A stretch of DNA of 39,270 nt, from positions 1 through 39,270 of the forward strand of contig HF987903.1 of NCBI GenBank assembly GCA_000431835.1. Direction: 5' to 3'. The position numbers and the translations under genes are program-made. The notes below the pieces were generated by a model that saw nothing but the letters and a program-made list of their open reading frames with translations, was not told the DNA's origin and did no database searches. This document shows, one piece after another, positions 32,107 through 39,270 of the stretch. The first letter of the stretch is position 1, and each line of letters opens with the position of its first letter. The stretch is from Succinatimonas sp. CAG:777. GTDB taxonomy: Bacteria > Pseudomonadota > Gammaproteobacteria > Enterobacterales > Succinivibrionaceae.

Positions 32107-34056
32107 TTAATCCAAGAAACCACGTAAACCTTGTGATCTACATGGATGACGAAGCTTACGTAAAGCTTTTGCTTCAATCTGACGAATACGCTCACGGGTA
32201 ACACCAAACTGACGACCAACCTCTTCTAGAGTATGATCTGATGGCATACCAATACCAAAACGCATACGCAGAACCTGAGCTTCCCTTGGAGGCATTTCAT
32301 CTAGAACACCGTTGATAGCATTCTTTAAGCTCTCAGATGTAGCAGCTTCAGCTGGTACTACAATTGAGCTATCCTCAATGAAATCTCCTAAATGTGAATC
32401 GTCATCATCACCTACTGGAGTCTCAAGTGAAATAGGCTCTTTTGCAATCTTCATTACCTTGCGGATCTTCTCCTCAGGTAAGCCCATCTTTGAAGCTAAC
32501 TCTTCAGGAGTAGGCTCTCTGCCCTTCTCCTGTAACATCTGACGAGAAATTCTGTTGAGCTTATTGATAGTCTCAATCATGTGCACAGGAATACGAATAG
32601 TACGAGCCTGATCAGCAATAGATCTTGTGATAGCCTGTCTAATCCACCAGGTCGCATAAGTAGAGAACTTATAACCACGACGGTATTCAAACTTATCTAC
32701 AGCCTTCATCAGACCGATATTACCTTCCTGAATTAGATCGAGGAACTGAAGGCCACGGTTGGTGTACTTTTTAGCAATAGAAATTACAAGACGAAGGTTA
32801 GCTTCAACCATCTCCTTCTTGGCTTTCTTTGCCATTGCATCGCCCATCATAATTCTACGTGAGAGGTCGCGTAAACGAGCGATGTTGATACCTGAATCGT
32901 CTTCTATTTCTTTTAGAGCTTCAACACATTTCTGAATTTCTGCTTCGTACCCTTTTAGTTTTGCAGCATAAGGCTTCTTAACTTTAACAGCCTTCTCAAA
33001 CCAGTCCATATTAGAAACTGATTCAGTTTCATTGTAATACTTCTTTAATTCGTCGATCTTCATGCCACAACGACCAACAGCGATCTCACGAACACGTCTA
33101 TCCTGACGCTTTACACGATCCATCATATCGTGCATCTTACGTAATAGACTTTCTAGCTGTGAAGGTACAATCTTAAAGGTCTCAAAAATCTCTACTAATT
33201 TTTCAAGTTCTTTCTTGTACTTCTTATCAGTTGTAGATTTCTGTCTTGCAGCTGTTACCTTGTCAAACTGAACTCGAAGTTCTGTAAAGCGCTTTCTGGT
33301 CTCCTCAGGATCAGGGCCAGAATCAGTTGGAGAATCAGAGCCTTCATCTGCATCATCAAGATCATCATCAGCTTCTTCGTCTTTCTTCGATGCCTTAGTA
33401 GCTTTCTTACCCTTCTTAGCACTCTTCTTGTCAAGCTCCATAGACTCATCTTCTTCATCTAAAGCTTCTAGCTCTTTATCAAGTTCTGCTTCTGCTTTCT
33501 CATCGATAGCGATGTCTTCGCCATCTTCACTTTCCTGTGAATTAGGATCAGCAAAACCGTTGATAATATCGCCAAGCTTAATCTCTGAATCTGGATCTAA
33601 AGTCTGCTCATAACGAGAGAACAGTTCTTCCATAGCCTGTGGATATTCAACTAGACACAGCTGAACTTCATTAGTGCCCTTTTCGATACGCTTTGAAATT
33701 TCAATTTCATCTTTTCTGGTTAAAAGAGAAACGTTACCCATTTCGCGCATATACATACGAACAGGATCTGTAGTTCTGCCGATATCAACTGAACTGTCCA
33801 GCTGGTTTGCAACAATCTCAACATCCTCTGAGTCAGTCTGTGAGTTGCCATTTAAAAGAATATCATCAGCCTCAGGGGGTGTTTCACAAACATTGATACC
33901 CATATCAATGAATGTCTGAATGAAAACAGAAAGCTGATCGCCACTGATAATATCAGGTGGAATTAAATCATTGATTTCATCAATGGTCAGATAGCCCTGA
34001 TCTTTTCCTTTTGCAATTAACTGTTTAAATTCTGTACTTGCTGAATTGTTATCCAT
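32107..34056 (-). CDS. rpoD: RNA polymerase primary sigma factor (sigma-70)
   Basis: The 649-aa protein is the housekeeping sigma factor. Region 1.1 begins FKQLIAKGKDQGYLT, and region 1.2 is DPVRMYMREMGNVSLLTR. The non-conserved region carries an acidic then Lys/Asp-rich insertion. Region 2 follows (NLRLVISIAKKYTNRGLQFLDLIQEGNIGL, YKFSTYATWWIRQAI), then region 3 (RIPVHMIETINKLNR) and region 4.2 (TLEEVGRQFGVTRERIRQIEAKALRKLRHP). The frame extends upstream, but the ATG at 34056 has TAGGAAA and the E. coli-like N-terminus. It is longer than E. coli RpoD (613 aa). The dnaG gene that often precedes rpoD is absent; yebC is upstream here. Confidence 0.98.
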   Translation of the reverse strand: MDNNSASTEFKQLIAKGKDQGYLTIDEINDLIPPDIISGDQLSVFIQTFIDMGINVCETPPEADDILLNGNSQTDSEDVEIVANQLDSSVDIGRTTDPVRMYMREMGNVSLLTRKDEIEISKRIEKGTNEVQLCLVEYPQAMEELFSRYEQTLDPDSEIKLGDIINGFADPNSQESEDGEDIAIDEKAEAELDKELEALDEEDESMELDKKSAKKGKKATKASKKDEEADDDLDDADEGSDSPTDSGPDPEETRKRFTELRVQFDKVTAARQKSTTDKKYKKELEKLVEIFETFKIVPSQLESLLRKMHDMMDRVKRQDRRVREIAVGRCGMKIDELKKYYNETESVSNMDWFEKAVKVKKPYAAKLKGYEAEIQKCVEALKEIEDDSGINIARLRDLSRRIMMGDAMAKKAKKEMVEANLRLVISIAKKYTNRGLQFLDLIQEGNIGLMKAVDKFEYRRGYKFSTYATWWIRQAITRSIADQARTIRIPVHMIETINKLNRISRQMLQEKGREPTPEELASKMGLPEEKIRKVMKIAKEPISLETPVGDDDDSHLGDFIEDSSIVVPAEAATSESLKNAINGVLDEMPPREAQVLRMRFGIGMPSDHTLEEVGRQFGVTRERIRQIEAKALRKLRHPCRSQGLRGFLD

Positions 34057-34096
34057 TATTATAATTTTCCTAGACGCTGCAGTCGTAACAAAAGCA

Positions 34097-34125
34097 AATG
34101 GGTAAGAGATTGACTCTTGCCCATT
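34097..34125 (-). other. Hairpin in the rpoD leader
   Basis: AATGGGTAAGAG (34097-34108) pairs with CTCTTGCCCATT (34114-34125), 11 of 12 positions, with a 5-nt loop. In the minus direction it begins a few bases after the predicted rpoD start and is followed by TGCTTTTGTTACG. It could be a 5' stabilising hairpin, or a weak terminator for yebC transcripts. Confidence 0.65.
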
Positions 34126-34135
34126 CAACTAAATA

Positions 34136-34164
34136 TTTATAGGTTATGAATACCAAAAAAGCAA
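34136..34164 (-). promoter_or_regulatory. Probable rpoD promoter
   Basis: On the minus strand TTGCTT (34159-34164), a 17-bp spacer and TATAAA (34136-34141) lie in the 136-base gap between yebC and rpoD, so rpoD can be transcribed independently of aspS-yebC. Confidence 0.55.
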
Positions 34165-34192
34165 AAAAATTATTAAAAAATTTTTCTCTTTT

Positions 34193-34951
34193 TTAGTCTA
34201 ACTCAACGTCATCAGGGAATGATGCGTTATGGTAAACGTTCTGAACATCATCAAGATCTTCTAAAGCGTCGATCATGCGCATGCACTTTGCAGCATTATC
34301 TGCATCAAGTTCAGCTTCTGTAGATGGAACCATTGAAACTTCAGCATTAGTAGGTTTGATACCCTTAGCTTCGAATGCTTCTACAACATCAGCAAATGCC
34401 TCAGGGGCAGTGTAAACATCGATTGAACCATCATCATTGGTTACGATATCGTCAGCACCAGCCTCAAGACCAATTTCCATTGCCTGCTCTTCATCGATTG
34501 GCATTTTGCCATCTTCATCCTGAGCAAAGCTGATTACACCTTTCTTGGTGAATAAGTAGCCTACAGAACCTGTAGTACCTAAGTTACCACCAAACTTGGT
34601 AAATGCATGACGAACGTCTGAAGCGGTACGATTGTGGTTATCAGTCATGCACTCAACCATAACTGCAACGCCACCAACACCGTAGCCTTCATAAGTGATG
34701 TTCTCTAAATCTGCACCATCACCGCCACCAACACCACGCTCAACAGCGCGCTTGATAGTATCGCGAGTCATGTTCTGAGCTAAAGCAGCAACAACTGCTG
34801 AACGCAGACGTGGGTTGCTTGACTCATCACCGCCACCCATACGAGCAGCTGTTGTAATTTCACGAATTAATTTGGTAAAAACCTTACCACGTTTTGCGTC
34901 CTGGGCTGCTTTACGGAAACGGATATTAGCCCATTTTGAATGACCTGACAT
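34193..34951 (-). CDS. yebC: YebC/PmpR family protein (TACO1-like)
   Basis: The 252-aa protein has the family N-terminus GHSKWANIRFRKAAQDAKRG, then FTKLIREITTAARMGGGD, RDTIKRAVERGVGG, YEGYGVGGVAVMVECMTDN and GNLGTTGSVGYLFTKKGV. Members are described as DNA-binding regulators and, more recently, as ribosome-associated factors that ease translation of proline-rich stretches. AGGAG precedes the ATG. It follows aspS by 27 bases, as in E. coli aspS-yebC-ruvC, but ruvC does not follow here. Confidence 0.96.
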   Translation of the reverse strand: MSGHSKWANIRFRKAAQDAKRGKVFTKLIREITTAARMGGGDESSNPRLRSAVVAALAQNMTRDTIKRAVERGVGGGDGADLENITYEGYGVGGVAVMVECMTDNHNRTASDVRHAFTKFGGNLGTTGSVGYLFTKKGVISFAQDEDGKMPIDEEQAMEIGLEAGADDIVTNDDGSIDVYTAPEAFADVVEAFEAKGIKPTNAEVSMVPSTEAELDADNAAKCMRMIDALEDLDDVQNVYHNASFPDDVELD

Positions 34952-34978
34952 TTTTATCTCCTAAATGAACGCACTGCG

Positions 34979-36748
34979 TTATTTTTCAAAATCTGTTACA
35001 GAAATTGCAAGATCTCTTAAAGCATCTTCACTTGCAACATTAGGTGCATCTGTCATTAGACATGCAGCAGCTGTTGTCTTAGGGAACGCAATAACATCAC
35101 GGATGTTATCAGTACCAGTTAACAGCATGGTTACACGGTCTAGACCGAATGCAAGACCAGCATGTGGAGGAGCACCGAATGATAGAGCATCCAGTAAGAA
35201 ACCAAACTTCTCACGGGCCTCTTCTTTAGAAATGCCTAAAACAGTAAATACTGCATTCTGCATGTTCTCATCATAAATACGTACAGAACCGCCACCTGAC
35301 TCATAACCGTTGATTACAAGATCATAAGCATCAGCGTAAACTGACATAGGATCAGAGATTAACTGCTCAGGAGTTACATCCTTTGGTGCTGTAAATGGGT
35401 GGTGCATTGCTGTAAGACCTGCTTCCTCTGTCATTTCAAACATTGGGAAGTCGACAACCCATAGAGCTTTATAGCCATCAGCTACTAAGTTCATATCACG
35501 GGCTGCCTTAATACGCAGTGAACCGATTGCAGTTGCGGTCTTTACTCTCTTACCACAGCAGATGAAGACGATATCACCAGACTTTGCTTCAGACAGTTTT
35601 ACTAAATCTAAAAGTTCCTGCTCTGATACGTGCTTGCCAATTGAAGACTTAAGACCTTCAGCACCTGCATTTAGATCATTTACTTTGATATAGATTAGAC
35701 CAGATGCGCCTAGCTTCTTAACATAGTCTGTATACTCATCAATCTTCTTACGAGTTAAAGCAGCACCGCCTGGAAGAGCAAAAGCAATGACTCTGCTGTC
35801 TTTGTCATTAGCAGGTTCTGATAAAACCTTAAACTCTGAGTTTACAACAGCATTATCAACAAGTTTTAATTCAAATGGAATTCTTAAATCAGGCTTGTCT
35901 GAACCGAATCTGTCCATTGCCTCTTCCCATTTCATAACAGGAAGTTTGCCTAAATCGACGTTCTTAATGCTCTTGAACAGTTCACGCATCATTTCTTCCA
36001 TGATGTCACGAACGTCCTGAGAAGTCATAAATGAAGTCTCAACATCGATCTGAGTAAATTCTGGCTGTCTGTCAGCTCTTAAATCCTCATCACGGAAGCA
36101 CTTTACGATCTGATAGTAACGATCGTAACCTGCAATCATTAACAGCTGTTTGAACAACTGTGGTGACTGAGGCAAAGCGTAGAACTTACCATGATGAATA
36201 CGAGATGGAACCAAGTAATCACGAGCACCTTCAGGGGTAGCTTTAGTTAACATTGGGGTTTCGATATCTAAGAAACCATTCTCATCTAAGAAATGTCTTA
36301 CAAAGTGAGTGATCTTTGCTCTGGTTACAAGTTTTTCAACCATCTCTGGGCGACGTAAATCAAGATATCTGTATCTTAAACGCAGCTCTTCTGAGTTATC
36401 CTGATTGAAATCTAATGGTAGCACACCAGCTTTGTTGAAGATCTTTAGCTCTGTTGCATAAACTTCAATTTCACCTGTAGCCATCTTCTTGTTGATCTGG
36501 TCATCAGGACGGGCTTTTACAGTGCCCTTTACACAGATGCAGAACTCATTTCTTAAAGTAGATGCTAGAGAATGAACAGACTCATTATCAGGCTCAAAAA
36601 CAACTTGAACGATACCAGTTCTATCTCTTAAATCGATAAAAATCAGACCACCAAGATCACGTCTGCGGTTAACCCAACCGCATAAAGTAACCTCGCTGTC
36701 TTTATTGGTTAAATTTACATTACCACAGTAAATTGAACGCATTGACAT
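34979..36748 (-). CDS. aspS: Aspartyl-tRNA synthetase
   Basis: This class II synthetase charges tRNA-Asp. The 589 aa match E. coli AspRS (590). The N-terminal OB fold shows VTLCGWVNRRRDLGGLIFIDLRDR. Motif 2 lies in VKCFRDEDLRADRQPEFTQID, preceded by LPQSPQLFKQ. The bacterial GAD insertion is present, and motif 3 is GLAFGLDRVTMLLTG. The frame is open upstream, but the ATG at 36748 has AGAGG at suitable spacing and gives the known N-terminus. It has its own promoter with a leader of about 150 bases containing a 12-bp hairpin, and heads an operon with yebC. Confidence 0.98.
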   Translation of the reverse strand: MSMRSIYCGNVNLTNKDSEVTLCGWVNRRRDLGGLIFIDLRDRTGIVQVVFEPDNESVHSLASTLRNEFCICVKGTVKARPDDQINKKMATGEIEVYATELKIFNKAGVLPLDFNQDNSEELRLRYRYLDLRRPEMVEKLVTRAKITHFVRHFLDENGFLDIETPMLTKATPEGARDYLVPSRIHHGKFYALPQSPQLFKQLLMIAGYDRYYQIVKCFRDEDLRADRQPEFTQIDVETSFMTSQDVRDIMEEMMRELFKSIKNVDLGKLPVMKWEEAMDRFGSDKPDLRIPFELKLVDNAVVNSEFKVLSEPANDKDSRVIAFALPGGAALTRKKIDEYTDYVKKLGASGLIYIKVNDLNAGAEGLKSSIGKHVSEQELLDLVKLSEAKSGDIVFICCGKRVKTATAIGSLRIKAARDMNLVADGYKALWVVDFPMFEMTEEAGLTAMHHPFTAPKDVTPEQLISDPMSVYADAYDLVINGYESGGGSVRIYDENMQNAVFTVLGISKEEAREKFGFLLDALSFGAPPHAGLAFGLDRVTMLLTGTDNIRDVIAFPKTTAAACLMTDAPNVASEDALRDLAISVTDFEK

Positions 36749-36798
36749 AAAAAAGCCTCTTTTATTTAGGGCATCAATAGCTTTCTGTGTAAAATCCC

Positions 36799-36830
36799 TA
36801 TGATGAAAATTCATGAGTATTTTCATCATA
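36799..36830 (-). other. 12-bp hairpin in the aspS leader
   Basis: TATGATGAAAAT (36799-36810) and ATTTTCATCATA (36819-36830) are perfect complements with an 8-nt loop. It lies in the mRNA leader, about 50 bases before the aspS start codon. The minus direction continues GGGATTTTAC, a weak U-run. No T-box features are seen. Confidence 0.65.
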
Positions 36831-36906
36831 TTTATTGCACACAAAATCTTTTCCCTTTCAGAAGAAAGGAAAATCAACATTGATTACTTGTCTTAAAAAT
36901 GCGTAC

Positions 36907-36935
36907 ATTATATGAAATTTGCTATTTGTAGGCAA
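36907..36935 (-). promoter_or_regulatory. Promoter of aspS-yebC
   Basis: On the minus strand TTGCCT (36930-36935), a 17-bp spacer and a perfect TATAAT (36907-36912) are seen. The start is predicted near 36900. Confidence 0.82.
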
Positions 36936-36960
36936 TATAAAAACACTTATGCAAGACTGT

Positions 36961-37399
36961 AAGTGCCGTCTGGCAATGGCTTTATATGATTACCAATTCT
37001 TTTTTATGCACCATAATGATCTACAGAATTAGAAACTCTACTCTAAAGCCTCTCTTTATTGAATAAAGACTTCGGCCACAAAATGGGGCCGATCGTTATC
37101 ACAAAAATTGTTAGTTAATCATATACTGTAGTTATCCTGTAACGTTAAGCTACAAGTTTATATTAACTAGTTTGGCTTCAATTGAACCGAAAAAATTATG
37201 TGATGTTGCTCGGTTCGATTTGCTTGCCGTAAGATTTCATTGAGGTGTTAAATTTTTTCCAAGCTTAAGAATAAATAAGTTCAACAAAGTTAAATTTAAG
37301 AGCAATATTAGAAAATCCTGCCTTTTAGAGTAAATATCCCCTTTTTTATCTACAAAGTTAATGCTCTTTTTTATACAATATCTATTAGGAGGAGTTACT
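36961..37399. other. Gap of about 440 bp with several hairpins, no ORF
   Basis: No gene is recognisable. It contains CTTTATT-G-AATAAAG (37054-37068), TCGGCC/GGCCGA (37072-37077 with 37087-37092) and GAACCGA/TCGGTTC (37184-37190 with 37210-37216). The last extends to about 10 bp with one G-T pair. The right half is very AT-rich and leads to the solute-binding protein gene, whose promoter I cannot assign with confidence. A small RNA is possible. Confidence 0.45.
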
Positions 37400-38218
37400 A
37401 TGTTCCAAGCTTTAAAAAAATCAGTTCGATCCTTAGCAATATGTTCTTTAGCTATCGTAAGCTCACTGTCATCTGCTTATGCTGATGAGGCAAACACCAA
37501 TGCTCAAGGAAAAACTTTAAATGTAGGTTGCGAAGGTGCTTTCGCTCCTTTTACCTATATTGATGATCAAGGTAATATCACAGGCTTTGATATCGATTTA
37601 ATCAAGGCTATTGGTAAAGATCTTGGATATAACGTAAAAATCAATGTAATGCCTTTTGATGGTTTAATTCCTTCATTGATGACAGGCAACATTGATCTCA
37701 TCATCTCAGGTTTCACCATTTCTGAAGAAAGAGCAAAAAAGGTAGACTTTTCAGATCCATACTACTTATGCGGTATGAGCTATGTCATTGAGAAGAAGAA
37801 TGCTCAAAAATATGATACCTATGAGAAGTTAGACGGTCACCCAATCTGCACTCAGTTAGCAGCAACCGGTACTAACTTCACCCAGAAATTTCTTCAAAAA
37901 TCTAAAGATAAGATCTTTAATACTCCTCCTGAGACCTATATTGAGTTAGGTAACGGCAGTTGCCTCGCTGCAATTCATGACAAGCCTGTAAATGACTTTT
38001 TCTTAACTAAAGATAACTCTGGTAAATTTACCTCAATCGAAATTAAGAAACATATCGATAAAGAGTATTACGGTATTGCTGTACAAAAAGGTAATAAAGA
38101 ACTTCTAAATCAAATTAACAAAGGATTAAAAGAAGTTGAAGAAAATGGTGTGTTTGAAAAGATCAGTATGGACTGGTTTGGAAACAATATTTTAGATTCA
38201 CTAAAAGAATCAGAATAA
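37400..38218 (+). CDS. Amino-acid-type ABC transporter substrate-binding protein (family 3)
   Basis: The 272-aa protein has a Sec signal peptide (cleavage after SSAYA, residue 28) and an SBP_bac_3 fold. Typical marks are GAFAPFTYIDDQGNITGFDIDL, MPFDGLIPSLMTGNIDLIISG, TISEERAKKVDFSDPYY (with the carboxylate-binding Arg at residue 111) and a C-terminal GIAVQKGNKELLNQINKGL. It would bind a polar amino acid in the periplasm. The ATG at 37400 has a perfect AGGAGG upstream; an ATG at 37361 is less likely. No permease or ATPase gene is adjacent, so it must work with a transporter encoded elsewhere. A terminator follows. Confidence 0.93.
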   Translation: MFQALKKSVRSLAICSLAIVSSLSSAYADEANTNAQGKTLNVGCEGAFAPFTYIDDQGNITGFDIDLIKAIGKDLGYNVKINVMPFDGLIPSLMTGNIDLIISGFTISEERAKKVDFSDPYYLCGMSYVIEKKNAQKYDTYEKLDGHPICTQLAATGTNFTQKFLQKSKDKIFNTPPETYIELGNGSCLAAIHDKPVNDFFLTKDNSGKFTSIEIKKHIDKEYYGIAVQKGNKELLNQINKGLKEVEENGVFEKISMDWFGNNILDSLKESE

Positions 38219-38243
38219 ACTAAAAATTGATAAACACATTGTT

Positions 38244-38277
38244 AAAAAGCGAACTTAAAACGAGTTCGCTTTTTTGT
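38244..38277 (+). terminator. Terminator between the two solute-binding protein genes
   Basis: AAAAAGCGAACT (38244-38255) pairs with AGTTCGCTTTTT (38264-38275) around a 7-nt loop, followed by TGTTTC. The A-rich left arm makes it potentially bidirectional for the convergent genes. Confidence 0.9.
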
Positions 38278-38305
38278 TTCTAAAGTCTCTACTAAAAGTA
38301 ATCAG

Positions 38306-39082
38306 CTAAAGATCTGAAGGAATTGAGAACCACTTTTTACTGATTTCGTCAATTTCTCTAGTGCTCATTAAGTAATCAAGACCTTTATTGATTTTATTTA
38401 ATAACTCTGCTTTATTATCACCTACAGCGATCTTGTAGGTAACTTCACCAGTAAAAGGGATATCTTTAACAGTAAGTTTTCTCAAACGATGTTTACTAAT
38501 GTAGTAATACATACTAGATTTACTGTCTATGAATGTTGCACACTGCTCCTTGTAAAGACCTGAAAAAGCATCCTCGGAACTGGCAAAAATCATAATTACA
38601 GAGTTCTTGTATTTAGAGCGTAAATACTTTAAAACATCAGGCTTATCTGTGACACAAAACTTAACACCTGACATTGAAGATATATCTTTATACTTAGAAG
38701 CGAGATTATCTTTAACAGCAAAAACTAAGTTATTTTTAAAATAAGGTACAGTAAAATTTGAATTTAGTTGATTCTCTTTTAAATTAGAATCAAATGGAGC
38801 TACTACAGCATCAACAGTGCCACGGCGTAAAGAGTCCTGAAGAACATAGAAAGGAATCATTCTAAACTCAACGTTAACATCTAATGCATTAGCAACAGCT
38901 CGCATTAAGTCTACTCCAAAGCCTTTTAGCTCGCCAATATCGCTTGTCATGGAAAACGGTGCACTATAACCATCTACTCCAACATAGATCGTTGTATGGT
39001 CACGATTAACATAGTTAAAGACACCAAAAGCTAAAATGACGAAAGCTACGATAATAGATACAAAGTTTAAAAATCTAATCAA
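38306..39082 (-). CDS. Membrane-anchored family 3 solute-binding-like protein
   Basis: The 258-aa protein has an N-terminal hydrophobic helix (FVSIIVAFVILAFGVFNYV) with no clear cleavage site, so it is probably anchored in the inner membrane. An SBP_bac_3 domain follows (YSAPFSMTSDIGELKGFGVDLMRAVA, DSLRRGTVDAVVAPFDSN, AVGDNKAELLNKINKGL). At the position of the ligand-carboxylate arginine (SEER in the neighbouring protein) the sequence is SNLKENQ, without Arg. Two cysteines lie in the second lobe. It could be a sensor or a decayed paralogue of the convergent gene. GGAG precedes the ATG at 7 bases. No transporter genes are adjacent. Confidence 0.85.
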   Translation of the reverse strand: MIRFLNFVSIIVAFVILAFGVFNYVNRDHTTIYVGVDGYSAPFSMTSDIGELKGFGVDLMRAVANALDVNVEFRMIPFYVLQDSLRRGTVDAVVAPFDSNLKENQLNSNFTVPYFKNNLVFAVKDNLASKYKDISSMSGVKFCVTDKPDVLKYLRSKYKNSVIMIFASSEDAFSGLYKEQCATFIDSKSSMYYYISKHRLRKLTVKDIPFTGEVTYKIAVGDNKAELLNKINKGLDYLMSTREIDEISKKWFSIPSDL

Positions 39083-39213
39083 GATCAGCTCCTATCACAA
39101 TTTATGCTTAGTATACGCTAAGAACTAGATCTAAATATCTAACGAACAGACAATATTTGAAAAAAGTTATGAGATATAGAAGATAAAATTCAGTTGATTA
39201 AATTGTATGATAC

Positions 39214-39250
39214 AAAAACGAAAAAGCCCGAATACATGTTCGGGTCTTTA
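39214..39250 (-). terminator. Terminator of the edge tRNA
   Basis: CCCGAA (39227-39232) pairs with TTCGGG (39239-39244) around a 6-nt loop. On the minus strand it is followed by CTTTTTCGTTTTTG, downstream of the tRNA that enters at the window edge. Confidence 0.8.
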
Positions 39251-39258
39251 AAGATAAG

Positions 39259-39270
39259 TGGCGGAACGGA
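39259..39270 (-). tRNA. 3' end of a tRNA, probably tRNA-Asp (partial)
   Basis: The last 12 bases read TCCGTTCCGCCA on the minus strand. This is identical to the end of E. coli tRNA-Asp including CCA, and a terminator follows. Only the acceptor strand is visible, so identity is tentative. Confidence 0.6.

Noticed and set aside
33255..33458. Open frame inside rpoD on the same strand
   Set aside because: It overlaps the low-complexity part of rpoD in another frame and has no recognisable features.

Overview
The window looks like chromosomal DNA from a low-GC, probably anaerobic gammaproteobacterium; a member of the Succinivibrionaceae/Aeromonadales is my best guess. The evidence is three blocks that keep the enterobacterial gene order: yfbV/pta/yfcH, ygiM/ygiF/glnE and aspS/yebC. 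These sit with E. coli-like rpoD, glk, lpxL and a galETK operon with divergent galR, in AT-rich DNA with many TTA and TCA codons. The family assignment is inferred from memory of gene content, not from a database search.

Layout. 1-1254: 3' part of an AAA-ATPase/PD-(D/E)XK protein gene. 1370-4962: yfbV, divergent from pta, then a yfcH-like epimerase gene. 5153-8563: an araD-type epimerase gene, an AGCS amino acid:cation symporter gene and a LacI-family regulator gene. 8934-11302: a umuC-like polymerase gene, an AlkD-like repair gene and a small GNAT gene. 11366-11996: tRNA-Ser(CGA), a broken HicB fragment, a 25-bp perfect inverted repeat and a HicB-like single-domain gene. 12136-13122: meso-diaminopimelate dehydrogenase. 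13405-17968: galK, galT, galE (minus strand) and divergent galR. 18078-19580: lpxL and a small lipoprotein gene. 19632-24868: glnE and ygiF, divergent from ygiM. 25004-26405: an AAA-ATPase gene without the nuclease domain, next to tRNA-Thr(CGT). 26479-30847: a small membrane protein gene, then a two-partner secretion pair (tpsB, tpsA). 31006-36748: glk, then rpoD, yebC and aspS on the minus strand. 37400-39082: two convergent family 3 solute-binding protein genes. The last 12 bases are the 3' end of a minus-strand tRNA, probably tRNA-Asp.

How the parts connect. Galactose enters through galK/galT/galE, glucose is phosphorylated by glk, and acetyl-CoA is converted to acetyl phosphate by pta. 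Four promoter regions (pta, araD, the orphan lacI gene and galE/galR) carry the same 12-bp LacI/GalR-type operator pattern, GNAANCGNTTNC. This suggests a local sugar-responsive regulatory network. The least ordinary material is the TPS exoprotein, which has tandem EF-hand-like acidic loops, together with its transporter, which has an altered VRGY motif. Also unusual are the HicB debris around the large inverted repeat, the cysteine-rich Pta N-terminus, and the accessory genes lying just 3' of two tRNA genes.
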